Part shown: piece by piece, positions 7,809 through 16,522 of the stretch
How the letters are laid out: each line of letters starts with the position of its first letter
Numbering within the stretch: the first letter of the stretch is position 1
Assembly: GCA_964583605.1 (NCBI GenBank)
Contig: CAZOWL010000003.1
Span: 1-64,000 of the forward strand
Direction of reading: 5' to 3'
From: CAZOWL01 sp964583605
Lineage (GTDB): Bacteria; Pseudomonadota; Gammaproteobacteria; Chromatiales; Chromatiaceae
Length of the DNA stretch: 64,000 bases
Made by a program: the position numbers and the translations under genes
Notes under the pieces: model-generated
What the model saw: only the letters and a program-made list of their open reading frames with translations
The model's database searches: none
What the model was told of the DNA's origin: nothing

Positions 7809-8999
7809 CTAAGCCGCCATCGCGACCCGCATGAGGCGATCCATGGCCTGATCGAGATTCTCGCGACTGGTTGCAATCGAGATGCGGACGTGGCCCTCGA
7901 GGCCAAAGGCCGATCCGGGGACAAGTGCCACGCCAGCGTGCTCAATGAGATACTCAGCGAGCTCCAAATCATTACGGACGCCACCAATCTTGTCGATCAG
8001 TCCCTGCACGCGCGGAAAGACGTAGAAGGTGCCATCGGTCGGTAGGCAGGCGACGCCTGGGATCTGGCCCAATCGCTCGACGACGACATCGTGGCGCTCT
8101 TTGAACGCGGACAGCATTGTTGCAATGCAGTCCTGCGGACCCTCCAGCGCGGCTTGTGCGGCGACCTGTGAGATGGATGTCGGGTTCGATGTGCTTTGCG
8201 ATTGAATCTTCTTCATCGCCCGGATGATATCCGCCGGACCGCCGGCATAGCCGATCCGCCAGCCGGTCATCGAATAGGCCTTGGAGACGCCGTTCAGCAC
8301 GAGCGTCCGTGGAGCCAAATCTGGGCACACATTGAGGATGTTGACGAACGGAGCGCTCGACCAACGGATGTGCTCGTACATGTCGTCCGTAGCGATCACG
8401 CACCGCGGATACTCCTGCAGCACCTCGCCCAGGGCCCCCAACTCCTCGCGCGTGTAGGCCATCCCCGTCGGGTTCGAGGGACTGTTGATGACCACCAGAC
8501 GCGTCTGATCGGTCATAGCCCCTCTCAGCTGCGCCGGGCTCATCTTGAAGTTCTGCTCGGCGCCGGCGTGGATGTACACGGGCACGCCCCCGGCGAGTAG
8601 CGCCATATCCGGGTAAGAGACCCAGTAGGGGGCCGGGATGACGACTTCATCCCCCGGATCCAGGACGGCCTGAGCCAAGTTGTAGAAGCTCTGCTTGCCG
8701 CCGCAGGAGACCAGGATCTGATCGGGCGTGAAGGTGAGCTCGTTCTCACGCTCGAACTTGTCGATCACCGCCTGCTTCAGCTCAGGGGTTCCGTCGACGG
8801 CCGTGTATTTCGTGAAACCGCGCTGGATCGCCGCAATGGCCGCGTCTTTGATGTGATCCGGCGTATCAAAATCCGGCTCACCGGCGCCAAGGCCGATGAC
8901 GTCCTGGCCCGCCGCGCGCAATGCCTTGGCCCGCGCCGTAATGGCGAGCGTCGCGGAAGGCTTGACGGCTTGGACGCGCAAGGACAGTTTGATGCTCAT
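7809..8999 (-). CDS. aspC: Aspartate aminotransferase, PLP-dependent class I
   Basis: A 396-residue fold-type I aminotransferase that exchanges amino groups between aspartate and 2-oxoglutarate in the cytoplasm, feeding amino-acid synthesis. The sequence shows GAGEPDFDTP near the N terminus, SNPTGMAYTREEL, and the PLP-binding lysine in NGVSKAYSMTGWRIGY. A C-terminal arginine site lies in GHVRISIATS. The start at 8999 (MSIKLSLRVQAVKPSATLAI) is chosen because it matches the usual N terminus of the family; reading on to 9245 adds a non-conserved arginine-rich extension. It stands alone, with its promoter probably in the 9000-9476 gap shared divergently with aprMBA. Substrate preference between aspartate and related acids cannot be fixed from sequence. 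Confidence 0.92.
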   Translation of the reverse strand: MSIKLSLRVQAVKPSATLAITARAKALRAAGQDVIGLGAGEPDFDTPDHIKDAAIAAIQRGFTKYTAVDGTPELKQAVIDKFERENELTFTPDQILVSCGGKQSFYNLAQAVLDPGDEVVIPAPYWVSYPDMALLAGGVPVYIHAGAEQNFKMSPAQLRGAMTDQTRLVVINSPSNPTGMAYTREELGALGEVLQEYPRCVIATDDMYEHIRWSSAPFVNILNVCPDLAPRTLVLNGVSKAYSMTGWRIGYAGGPADIIRAMKKIQSQSTSNPTSISQVAAQAALEGPQDCIATMLSAFKERHDVVVERLGQIPGVACLPTDGTFYVFPRVQGLIDKIGGVRNDLELAEYLIEHAGVALVPGSAFGLEGHVRISIATSRENLDQAMDRLMRVAMAA

Positions 9000-9476
9000 C
9001 GTAAGGGTCTCGTGTGCTTGGGTGGCGATTGCGCTAGAGGCGGTTAGCCGGCGCCTGGGAGGGGAGCGCCAATGATAGCCAAACGAAGCGGCGACCAGAA
9101 TCCCTTCTGCGCGACGGGCCACCGCCCCAGGCACCCTCTCCGTGCGAGCCGTCTTCCATCCTGATAGCTCTCGCATCGAACGGTGCTTCGCTTCGCCCCG
9201 CTCACGCTCTTGCGCGAAGCTCACCCGCAGCCACCCATCCGGCACCCTGCGGCAGCATCAGTCCGAAAGCAATTAGCTCCCTCTATGGCCACAGAAAATT
9301 TATTTATTATATTAGAAAATTGGAAGATTTACAATAACGTTTTAATATTCTTCGTAGGGGCGACAGCGTTTTCACTGTTGAGCGCTCGGATAAGCGCTCA
9401 CTCGACACGGCCAGTTGATCTGCTACCGGGACGGTACGGGACGACGTTCTTCTGAGGTAATCGGAGCCTTGATCTG
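9000..9476. promoter_or_regulatory. Divergent intergenic region aspC/aprM with AT-rich patch and inverted repeat
   Basis: No gene is convincing here. The stretch 9290-9355 is strikingly AT-rich for this GC-rich window and could act as an UP-element or melting region. Downstream, TGAGCGCT and AGCGCTCA (9379-9386 and 9393-9400) form a perfect 8-bp inverted repeat with a 6-base spacer, placed about 75 bases before aprM, where an operator or leader hairpin would be expected. Regulation is inferred. Confidence 0.5.
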
Positions 9477-10328
9477 ATGATAACCAGCAACCCCTTCGCG
9501 GAGCTTTCGGCTCTCATCCCACCCGCTGTCATGCAGGCTTACGTAATCTTGATGGTCCTCTTGGTCATCGGCGGCACCCTGCTCGATGTGATACACAAGA
9601 ACAGCGCCAAGTATTTCTTCGAGAAAGGGCAATCGCTCAAAAAGCTTGCCACGCGTGAAGTCGGCATCGTAGAGAAGGTCAGTCTCGCCGTCAGCACGGT
9701 CGCGAACGAAGTACTGGCTTCCGGCGAGTTTGACAACCCAGACCGGCGCAAATCCCACCTGCTCATGATGTACGGCTTCATCATCTTTGTCGTGACGACT
9801 GCGCTTCTGATCTTTGGCCTGCCGGCCGCAGAGGGCGAGACCTCGATGCTCACGCCCCTGCTCTGGCACATCGGTGCGCTGATGATCTGCGTCGGCGGCT
9901 ACTGGTTCTGGCTCAAGATCCGCGCCGACGTGTGCTCCGAAGGCCACCAGTGGTATGAGCTGGAGCGCCGCGACCTGTTCATCGTTTCGCTGTTGCTAAT
10001 GGCCACCTTCGCGCTGGCTTGGTCGGTGCTCGAGGCGGTTGGCGGCGGTTTGCTCGCCGGTGTCGCGCTATTCGTGTTCATCGTCTCAGCCACCGCGCTG
10101 TTCAGCACCGTCTTCTGGTCAAAGTTCGCCCACATGTTTTACAAGCCCGCGGCTGCGTTTCAAAAGAAGGTCGCTCAAGCGGACGGTTCGAGAGACAAGT
10201 TGCCGGATCTACCCGAGCTGACCGACCCCGCCGTCAGAGAACGGTACCCCGACATCCCGGAGTACATGGGCGAAAACCCACCGTACATGGGGCTGGGTAT
10301 CAAGCGTGAAGCACCGACCCACTACTGA
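9477..10328 (+). CDS. aprM: APS reductase membrane subunit AprM
   Basis: A 283-residue membrane protein proposed to pass electrons from the AprBA enzyme to the quinone pool during sulfite oxidation. The sequence has about six hydrophobic segments, including VMQAYVILMVLLVIGGTLL near the N terminus, YGFIIFVVTTALLIFGL, a long LFIVSLLLMATFALAW helix and GVALFVFIVSATALFSTV. The C-terminal tail is hydrophilic and rich in proline and acidic residues, ending near APTHY. It leads the aprMBA operon. AprM in place of a QmoABC module is characteristic of Chromatiaceae and some other sulfur oxidisers, which supports the host assignment. Confidence 0.93.
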   Translation: MITSNPFAELSALIPPAVMQAYVILMVLLVIGGTLLDVIHKNSAKYFFEKGQSLKKLATREVGIVEKVSLAVSTVANEVLASGEFDNPDRRKSHLLMMYGFIIFVVTTALLIFGLPAAEGETSMLTPLLWHIGALMICVGGYWFWLKIRADVCSEGHQWYELERRDLFIVSLLLMATFALAWSVLEAVGGGLLAGVALFVFIVSATALFSTVFWSKFAHMFYKPAAAFQKKVAQADGSRDKLPDLPELTDPAVRERYPDIPEYMGENPPYMGLGIKREAPTHY

Positions 10329-10367
10329 TCTTGATTCGATGAATCGCGTTGCGAAGAGGAAGAAGAG

Positions 10368-10850
10368 ATGCCGACTTTCGTCTATATGACTCGGTGCGAC
10401 GGTTGTGGTCAATGCGTTGATATCTGCCCTTCTGACATCATGCACATTGATCCCGTGACCCGGCGCGCCTACAACATCGAGCCCAATATGTGCTGGGAGT
10501 GCTTGCCCTGCGTCAAAGCTTGTCCACACAACGCGATTGACGTTCGCGGCTACGCAGACTTTGCACCTCTGGGCCACTCGGTACGAGTGCGCCGTGACGA
10601 GGAGAAGGGTGTCATCGCCTGGCGGATCATGTTCCGCAATGGCACCAAGGACATGACTCTGCTCGCTCCGATCACTACGAAACCTTGGGGGCAGCACATC
10701 CCCAAGCTCGCCGACGCTCCCCCACCGAGCCAGGAGGTACGCGATAGCCAGCTGTTGTTCAACGAGCCGAAATACATTCGACTCGACGACGGGGGCCTGC
10801 ACACGCTCGAGTCCGCCGGCCTAAAGATGAGAGAGGGAGTGTACTACTAA
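10368..10850 (+). CDS. aprB: Adenylylsulfate reductase beta subunit (two [4Fe-4S] clusters)
   Basis: A 160-residue electron-transfer subunit of dissimilatory APS reductase. Two cluster-binding motifs are plain: cysteines 10, 13, 16 and 20 (CDGCGQCVDIC) and cysteines 42, 45, 48 and 52 (CWECLPCVKAC). The C-terminal tail after about residue 110 is the segment that wraps around AprA in known structures. A purine-rich GAAGAGG ribosome-binding site precedes the ATG. The stop codon overlaps the aprA start by one base (TAATG), so the two subunits are coupled for 1:1 production. In the reverse direction the complex oxidises sulfite and AMP to APS, with electrons passing through AprB to AprM. Confidence 0.97.
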   Translation: MPTFVYMTRCDGCGQCVDICPSDIMHIDPVTRRAYNIEPNMCWECLPCVKACPHNAIDVRGYADFAPLGHSVRVRRDEEKGVIAWRIMFRNGTKDMTLLAPITTKPWGQHIPKLADAPPPSQEVRDSQLLFNEPKYIRLDDGGLHTLESAGLKMREGVYY

Positions 10851-12739
10851 TGGCCTACAAGACAATTATCGAAGACGATATCGACATCCTGGTCGCTGGC
10901 GCCGGCTTGGGCGGCACAGGCGCCGCATTCGAAGCCCGCTACTGGGGCCGGGACAAGAAGATCGTCATCGCCGAAAAGGCCAATATCGACCGCTCCGGTG
11001 CCGTTTCGCAGGGTCTGTACGCAATCAATTGCTACATGGGAACCCGTTTCGGAGAGAATAACCCGGAAGATCATGTCCGTTACGCGCGTATCGACCTGAT
11101 GGGTATGGTGCGCGAAGACCTTCTATTCGATATGGCCCGTCACGTCGACTCGACTGTGCACGAGTTCGAGGATTGGGGTCTGCCGCTGATGCGTGACCCA
11201 AAGACCGGTGCCTATCAGCGCGAAGGCCGATGGCAGATCATGATTCACGGCGAGTCCTATAAGCCGATTGTCGCCGAGGCAGCTAAGAAATCTGCCGATA
11301 AGGTCTTCAACCGCATCTGCGTTACGCACCTGCTGATGGATGAGAGCAAACCGAACCGTGTTGCCGGCGCGGTCGGTTTCAATGTGCGGACTGGAAATTA
11401 CCACGTCTTCAAGGCCAAGACAGTCATTGTTGCCGCCGGCGGCGCGTCGAACATCTACAAGCCACGCTCGGTCGGTGAAGGTGCTGGTCGTGTCTGGTAT
11501 GCGCCCTGGTCGTCGGGCTCAGCCTATGGCTTGCTGATCGGCGCCGGTGCCAAGATGACCCAGATGGAGAACAGGATCGTTCTGGCCCGTTTCAAGGACG
11601 GTTACGGTCCGGTTGGCGCCTACTTCCTGCACCTAAAGACCTATACGCAGAATGGCTTCGGCGAAGAGTACGAATCCAAATGGTGGCCTCAGCTACAGGA
11701 GATCGTGGGCAAGGAGTACCTGGATCCGGAAGTTTCGCACAGGACACATCGACCCATACCGACCTGCCTGCGCAACCATGCGTTCATCAGTGAGGTCAAT
11801 GCCGGGCGCGGTCCGATCCACATGGTCACAATGGAGGCCTTCCAGGACCCGCATCTCGAAGAGATCGGCTGGCACAACTTCCTGGGCATGACCGTGGGGC
11901 AAGCCGTGCTGTGGGCGGCGACCGACGTAGATCCGAAGAACGAGAATCCCGAGCTAACGACTTCCGAGCCGTACGTCATGGGCTCGCACGCCACCGGTTG
12001 CGGCGCCTGGTGCTCGGGTCCCGAGGATGTATCGCCCCCAGAGTACTTCTGGGGCTACAATCGTATGACTACCGTTGACGGTTTGTTTGGTGCCGGTGAC
12101 GCGGCAGGCGGCACCCCACACGCCTTCTCTTCTGGCTCCTTCACTGAAGGTCGTCTCGCAGCCAAGGCAGCCTGCAAATACATCGACGACGGGAAGGCCG
12201 AAGGTATCCGTGTATCTGACGAGCAGATCAATCGTCGCAAGCAAGAGATCTACAAGCCGATGGAGCATTACAAGATCTATCGGAATGAGATCACAGCCGG
12301 TACGGTCAACCCCAACTACATCAACCCGCGCCAGGGCCTCGATCGCCTGCAAAAGTTGATGGACGAGTACTGCGGCGGTGTGACCGTCAGCTATATGACC
12401 AACGAGAAGTTGCTGAACATCGGCCTGAAGAAGCTGAAGCTCCTGGAAGAGGACCTTGAGAAGCTTGCGGCAGAGAACCTCCACGAGCTGCTGCGCGCGT
12501 GGGAGCTGAAGCATCGTCACCTCACCTCCGAGGCCGTCATTCAGCACACGCTGTTCCGCAAGGAAACCCGTTGGCCCGGCTATTACTATCGCGGTGACGC
12601 CATGAAGCTGGACGACGAGAACTGGCATGTGCTCACGGTCTCGCGCCGTGATCCAGAGACCGGTGAATACACGATGGAAAAGGCGCCTTGTTACCACCTG
12701 GTTGAAGTCAAGGATCAAACGGCGGAGGCGCAGGTTTGA
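10850..12739 (+). CDS. aprA: Adenylylsulfate reductase alpha subunit (flavoprotein)
   Basis: The 629-residue catalytic subunit, of normal full length. It binds FAD through the GAGLGGTGAAFEA dinucleotide motif near residues 17-30 and forms the sulfite-FAD adduct that reacts with AMP to give APS. Conserved blocks include RSGAVSQGLYAINCY, GAGAKMTQMENRIV and TTVDGLFGAGDAAGGTPHAFSSGS. It belongs to the fumarate reductase/succinate dehydrogenase flavoprotein superfamily. It is the last gene of aprMBA; a hairpin about 100 bases downstream may end the transcript. Intracellular, on the cytoplasmic face of the membrane with AprM. Confidence 0.98.
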   Translation: MAYKTIIEDDIDILVAGAGLGGTGAAFEARYWGRDKKIVIAEKANIDRSGAVSQGLYAINCYMGTRFGENNPEDHVRYARIDLMGMVREDLLFDMARHVDSTVHEFEDWGLPLMRDPKTGAYQREGRWQIMIHGESYKPIVAEAAKKSADKVFNRICVTHLLMDESKPNRVAGAVGFNVRTGNYHVFKAKTVIVAAGGASNIYKPRSVGEGAGRVWYAPWSSGSAYGLLIGAGAKMTQMENRIVLARFKDGYGPVGAYFLHLKTYTQNGFGEEYESKWWPQLQEIVGKEYLDPEVSHRTHRPIPTCLRNHAFISEVNAGRGPIHMVTMEAFQDPHLEEIGWHNFLGMTVGQAVLWAATDVDPKNENPELTTSEPYVMGSHATGCGAWCSGPEDVSPPEYFWGYNRMTTVDGLFGAGDAAGGTPHAFSSGSFTEGRLAAKAACKYIDDGKAEGIRVSDEQINRRKQEIYKPMEHYKIYRNEITAGTVNPNYINPRQGLDRLQKLMDEYCGGVTVSYMTNEKLLNIGLKKLKLLEEDLEKLAAENLHELLRAWELKHRHLTSEAVIQHTLFRKETRWPGYYYRGDAMKLDDENWHVLTVSRRDPETGEYTMEKAPCYHLVEVKDQTAEAQV

Positions 12740-12842
12740 GCTAGCCTTGAGCGACCCTTCGCGGCTCGCCTTCCAGGCGATCTCACGAGACGGGCCGTCG
12801 CTCGCATAGGCACGCTGAGCTTTTCCAGGTACCCTCAAGGTA

Positions 12843-12869
12843 AGGGCGCTCGGTGACCCCGAGGGCCCT
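12843..12869 (+). terminator. Hairpin downstream of aprA
   Basis: AGGGC pairs with GCCCT and CTCGG with CCGAG around a 5-base loop. There is no T-run after it, so it may be a factor-dependent terminator or a 3'-end stabiliser rather than a classical intrinsic terminator. It lies in an otherwise empty 280-base gap. Confidence 0.4.
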
Positions 12870-13023
12870 CGCCTCTCAAGAGATTGAGCCACCGCCTTCG
12901 AAGTGACTGGTGAACGCCCCCGATGGCCGGGTACTTGCGCGCTTTCTCGGCGTGTTAACTCCGCAAGCTCGGCACTGGTTGTGACACCGTGGTGGCGCCT
13001 AGCCGACTGATGGCGATCCGAGA

Positions 13024-13374
13024 ATGAACATTATCGATCAAACCGACGACGAGATACTTGGGATCGCCCATCCTATGTGGGATGACCTGGTCAAGTATTC
13101 CAACGAGGGCCAGTACGGCAAGTTCATCAAGAAGTTCTCGTATCACTTGCTCCTTGGCCTGAATGAAGTCGAAGTAGGCAACCAGTTTGCGCACAGCCAG
13201 CTGGCGCGGAACCTCGTGGAGGAGAGGGATTTTCTGGGGCTGATCCGGCGTGGCCAACATGTGACAGTTCTCTACCGCGTGCGCAGCAAAGTGCGGGAGG
13301 GAGAGTGGCTCGGACGCATGGTCCTTGGCTACGAGAACGGGGAAGTAAGAATCTTTGGCGCATCGATCTTCTGA
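13024..13374 (+). CDS. Conserved-looking protein of unknown function (116 aa)
   Basis: I do not recognise a family with certainty. The N terminus is acidic (MNIIDQTDDEILGIAHPMW) and is followed by aromatic-rich helices (KYSNEGQYGKFIKKFSYHLL) and a strand-rich end (HVTVLYRVRSKV, EWLGRMVLGYENGEVRIFG). This is the build of an NTF2/SnoaL-like cone fold, but that is a guess from pattern. No signal peptide or TM segment. It lies 15 bases upstream of the FKBP gene and 285 bases after aprA, so the pair may form its own transcript. Codon use and composition look native. Confidence 0.7.
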   Translation: MNIIDQTDDEILGIAHPMWDDLVKYSNEGQYGKFIKKFSYHLLLGLNEVEVGNQFAHSQLARNLVEERDFLGLIRRGQHVTVLYRVRSKVREGEWLGRMVLGYENGEVRIFGASIF

Positions 13375-13389
13375 CGCCATATAAGTCCG

Positions 13390-13899
13390 ATGAAACAGAC
13401 AATCGCAAGCAACAAGTTCGTCGAGCTGACCTATCGTGTCGTCGATCAGAAGACCGCCGATGTCTTAATAGCCGTCGAATTTCCTCTAGGCTATGTTCAA
13501 GGTACCAACGAGGTGCTTGCACCACAGATCATGGCGGAACTAGAGGGCAAATCGGCTGGGGACAAGATAAGTGTCCCGATCGACTGCACCGATCTCCATG
13601 GCCCCAGAGACGAGTCGCTCGTTATCACCGACTGGATCGAGAATGTTCCCGTAGAGTATCGAGAAATAGGCACGCGCATCATCATGGAGAACGAGAAAGG
13701 CGATACCAAGAGCTTTCTCGTCACCCGAATCGACGACAAGACGCTAACCATTGATGGGAACAATCCGCTTTGCGGCAGGCAGGTCATTTTTGAGCTTGAG
13801 ATCCTTAGCGTGCGCGATGCGACGGATGAGGAGATCATCGCCGGGGGCAAGGTCGACAAGGGCCCGCACACCGATGGACTCTCAACCATACCGATCTAA
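13390..13899 (+). CDS. SlyD-type FKBP peptidyl-prolyl isomerase
   Basis: A 169-residue protein of the SlyD-like FKBP class. It keeps the family plan: an N-terminal half FKBP domain (NKFVELTYRVVDQKTADVL), an insert-in-flap region, and the closing FKBP strand GNNPLCGRQVIFELEILSV followed by the acidic DATDEEI typical of SlyD relatives. Unlike E. coli SlyD it lacks the His/Cys-rich metal-binding tail. Likely role: cytoplasmic folding helper that speeds proline isomerisation. It follows the unknown 116-aa gene by 15 bases and is probably co-transcribed. The aprMBA genes upstream raise the possibility of help in maturing sulfur enzymes, but that is only context. Confidence 0.8.
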   Translation: MKQTIASNKFVELTYRVVDQKTADVLIAVEFPLGYVQGTNEVLAPQIMAELEGKSAGDKISVPIDCTDLHGPRDESLVITDWIENVPVEYREIGTRIIMENEKGDTKSFLVTRIDDKTLTIDGNNPLCGRQVIFELEILSVRDATDEEIIAGGKVDKGPHTDGLSTIPI

Positions 13900-13953
13900 T
13901 CCTGGCGGGATTTCATTGCGCTACCCCGCAGCAGAATCCCTTCCTACTCGTGC

Positions 13954-14265
13954 CTAACCGCGAAAAAGCGCTCTCATAGCCGCGTAGACATGCTCGTAGG
14001 TGTAAGAATTCTCCCCGCAATGAATGAGCTCGTCATCATTTGTGCGGAATGTGAGATACGGGTGTACCTCTAGACCATCCACCTCGATCCCTGCGAGATC
14101 GTCGATGATCCCGGCGATGCTCAAGGCGATACTCGCCGTCAGGTCCTCTAGCTTCTCTTGGTCGACACCGGCTTCGTGAAGCTTGATCTTGATCCGCTCG
14201 ACAATCTCTGCCGTGAATATCGCCTGGTGCTCGTTGAACTTCGAGCTCGCTAATGTCAATTTCAT
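13954..14265 (-). CDS. Protein of unknown function (103 aa)
   Basis: The start at 14265 (MKLTLASSKFNEHQAIFTAEIV) is chosen over a longer reading because the upstream residues are arginine-rich and lie over a palindromic repeat. The protein is mostly helical and acidic in the middle (LHEAGVDQEKLEDLTASIALSIAGIIDDLAG), then has strands (GLEVHPYLTFRTNDDELIHCGENSY) and ends YAAMRALFRG. There is no export signal or membrane helix. It is transcribed toward the FKBP gene, so it is a separate unit. No function is proposed. Confidence 0.65.
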   Translation of the reverse strand: MKLTLASSKFNEHQAIFTAEIVERIKIKLHEAGVDQEKLEDLTASIALSIAGIIDDLAGIEVDGLEVHPYLTFRTNDDELIHCGENSYTYEHVYAAMRALFRG

Positions 14266-14809
14266 GATCGATACGCTGGTAGGCCTTGATCCCGAGCCCG
14301 AACACCGCGCGCGGTCCGGACAGCGGACCCTACGGGACATATCGCAGCCGCAGGGTCCGCTCTGCGGACGATCCCGCTCGTCACGCGGCAGCCTAGACGA
14401 GATTGTGATCGGCGCCCGCTAGTAGCACCCCGCCTCCGGAGCCATCTTCGGGCAATCGGGTCGGCCCGCGATGCTACGCTAGTGAAGCGTTGGAGGATTG
14501 ATGATCTGCGGGACTCGGGGGCATGGAGATTGGACGGCCTAGGACAGCATCTTCCTGCCCCCGCCTAGGCTCGGCCGTAGCGACTACGACGGCATCTCTC
14601 ATTCGCGCGGCCGCGGATATCTGAGGAAGCGGTAAGCTACTCAGCGCTTCCCGTAAGGGCAGGACGCCAAACCGTCTTCCTCGAACGAAACCGCCAAAGG
14701 TCGAGGGACCGAGAAACCGGACCCAGAAAACGTGGTTTTCCCAATCCCTCTGATCTTCTATCTCAACTGGGCCGGGATCGCGAAAGGGATTGCGAAACGG
14801 TCGGTTTCC
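14266..14809. other. Non-coding stretch holding a palindromic repeat
   Basis: No believable gene was found between 14266 and 14809 on either strand. The only structure seen is the long inverted repeat at 14314-14369, listed separately. Confidence 0.4.
14314..14369. repeat. REP-like inverted repeat (AGCGGACCCT family)
   Basis: An 18-base arm at 14314-14331 pairs with 14352-14369 at 16 of 18 positions across a 20-base spacer. The arm core AGCGGACCCT recurs twice at 37689-37740, so this is a dispersed repeat family rather than a local terminator. Confidence 0.65.
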
Positions 14810-14971
14810 CTAGGGATGTTTGGGGGCCTGGTACTCCGCCTCTTTCTGGAACGATTCCCAGATGACTTCGTATCCAACAAACCCCTTTTCATTCGGCTGC
14901 TTCTGCCGGGTCACGCAAAATCGACTGTGCCCGTCGGGAACCTTAGGCCGGGTTTTCTTCTGCTCGCTCAT
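14810..14971 (-). CDS. Small hydrophilic protein (53 aa)
   Basis: A short reading on the minus strand starts MSEQKKTRPKVPDGHSRF at 14971 and ends EYQAPKHP at 14810. The composition is that of a real small basic protein, with no low-complexity and a balanced set of residues (CVTRQKQPNEKGFVGYEVIW). The ribosome-binding site is weak (GGTGA). I do not recognise the family. The opposite strand also has an open frame of similar length, but its hydrophobic-basic mix looks like a shadow. No partner gene is nearby. Confidence 0.45.
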   Translation of the reverse strand: MSEQKKTRPKVPDGHSRFCVTRQKQPNEKGFVGYEVIWESFQKEAEYQAPKHP

Positions 14972-15299
14972 AAGTCACCGCTATAAACAAAAGCCGTATG
15001 CCTAGCGCACAAGGCAACAACGAGAAGCTATCGCGGCGGAGTGGCGCTGTCAAGCCTTCAGGTAGGATACCCCTGAGCCGCGAGAAAATCGTCTCTGCGG
15101 GGTGAGGTCGAATAACCTTCTAAATGCTGAGAGTGCCAATCATCTGGCCATCGCGATGACCCCCCATTCTTAAACGCAGGAGGCTTGTCATGGCTTGAAT
15201 AACGCCGTAGCAGATGCCAGATGGGTTTTCCCCTCGGTGTTCGGCACGAACGGGGTGCGATCAATAGTCTGAACGGGGGCGTTTTCTGGGAGCGCGACG
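14972..15299. other. Intergenic region without recognised genes
   Basis: Short open frames exist on both strands but none has a good start, ribosome-binding site or recognisable protein. Nothing further is supported. Confidence 0.35.
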
Positions 15300-15692
15300 C
15301 TAGGGAACGTCACTCGAGGTGCCGGGCACATAGAGGTACGTCGGAGGCACGCTCGCGCCCTCCACCCTGATCGCAGTACTCTCAAAGAAGCTTCCGATCA
15401 TGACCCGTTGCCCCGCGGGATACTCCCCGATCGTGAAGCCCGTACCAGTCACCTTGTAGGTCCCTTCCCCAGGCGGCATCTCGAAATAGACCCGGCACGG
15501 GTTGGAGCTGCAAGAACCGGTGTCGCCCGGGGCCAGTGTGATCTCTCCCCAGGCTGTCACATGGCTTCCGGTACTTGCGCAGTTAACCAGCAGAGGCACG
15601 CTCACCGCGAGCAGGGCCCAGGTATGTCGAGGGAGAAGCCGACTTCCAACTGGCCCCCTGCCAGAATGCGAGGAGCTCGCGTGCGCCCTCAA
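15300..15692 (-). CDS. Small lipoprotein of unknown function
   Basis: A short exported protein with a hydrophobic signal (WALLAVSVPLLV) and a lipobox-like LVNC, so the mature part would be lipid-anchored in the envelope. The mature sequence is rich in glycine, threonine and serine (GEITLAPGDTGSCSSNPC, YFEMPPGEGTYKVTGTGF) and probably forms a small beta-sandwich with one disulfide between the two cysteines. There is no ATG close to the signal. A TTG at 15692 is the best start in frame; the only ATG (15815) would add a long arginine-rich leader. No family was recognised. Confidence 0.5.
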   Translation of the reverse strand: MRAHASSSHSGRGPVGSRLLPRHTWALLAVSVPLLVNCASTGSHVTAWGEITLAPGDTGSCSSNPCRVYFEMPPGEGTYKVTGTGFTIGEYPAGQRVMIGSFFESTAIRVEGASVPPTYLYVPGTSSDVP

Positions 15693-15885
15693 CGAGCGGC
15701 GACAGGAGCCTATTAGCCTATATGCCAGCCGAAGCGACGCATAGTGCGGGCGCGAGGAAGGAAAAGCTGGTCGGTGACTGGACCGAAATTGTCTAAGTTG
15801 GTTGGTGTATCCCATGACCTCATCGACCCTTGTGCAAAGCCGGTCGTGCTCAGCCCGACCCAGAAAATAGGCACTGCCGCTCGAC

Positions 15886-16012
15886 TAACGATCATGGGGC
15901 GAGGCGAGCCACCCCAGATGATGAAAGGTCGCCTCGCCCTTGATCGTTCCCTCACCCCAACCCTCTCCCAGAGGGCGAGGGAGCGAGCGTGCTGCGCGGA
16001 TTTCATAGTAAG
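15886..16012 (+). repeat. Dispersed bipartite palindromic repeat, copy A
   Basis: About 127 bases beginning TAACGATCATGGGGCGAGGC. The first half is a long hairpin (AACGATCA/TGATCGTT ends with GGGGCGAGGCGA/TCGCCTCGCCC inside); the second half contains CCCTC and GAGGG around CCAGAGGGC. Four more copies lie at 22871, 47079, 55743 and 55866. Non-coding and between genes in each case. Confidence 0.9.
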
Positions 16013-16219
16013 TATGACCGTATCGCAGGGCGCTGACCATCGGATCGCGAAGCTCAGCACCGCAACGGATGGCACGCGGTGCCGGACGACGGCTGGGTGA
16101 CCGGAGCCGGGCGTGAAACCCGAAACTGAAGCGCCTTTGATCCGTCGGGACATGCCACCATGTCGGGACTGGTAAAGGCCGACAGTTTCGCTCAGTCTTT
16201 TTGCTGTAAGAGGTGACCC

Positions 16220-16522
16220 ATGAGCGCAGTGATCAGCGTGCCGCTTGACGGTGAAGGCTTTCTGGTCGATCGGGATGACTGGAGCGAAGAGCTCGCAGTC
16301 GAGCTCGCGGCGGCCGATGACTTTGAGATGACCGACCAGGTCATGCGATTTATTCGGGAGGCCCGCGCGATGTACGAATGCGATGGCGTTGTGCCTCCGA
16401 TCCGCATCTTCGCCAAGAAGCAGAAGACCTCAACGAAGGAGCTTTACGATATCTTCAAGAAGGGCCCGATGAAGCTCATCTGTAAGTGGGGTGGCTTACC
16501 GAAGCCGACCGGCTGCGTGTGA
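16220..16522 (+). CDS. DsrC/TusE-family sulfur-carrier protein (paralog)
   Basis: A 100-residue DsrC-family protein. It has the N-terminal GEGFLVDRDDWSEE block, a helical core, and the full C-terminal arm with both redox cysteines, C88 and C99, spaced by exactly ten residues and ending GLPKPTGCV. Both cysteines are needed for the trisulfide carrier cycle of true DsrC. However, the short insertion before the arm that marks DsrAB-partner DsrC appears shortened: IRIFAKKQKTSTKELYDIF has no LGKEKGN-like loop. It may serve a sulfurtransferase or regulator rather than DsrAB. The gene is alone, with an AGAGGTGA ribosome-binding site, and no dsr operon is in the window. Confidence 0.85.
   Translation: MSAVISVPLDGEGFLVDRDDWSEELAVELAAADDFEMTDQVMRFIREARAMYECDGVVPPIRIFAKKQKTSTKELYDIFKKGPMKLICKWGGLPKPTGCV

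Noticed and set aside
9183..9455. 90-codon reading before aprM
   Set aside because: Crosses the AT-rich promoter patch; no ribosome-binding site; hydrophobic end looks accidental.
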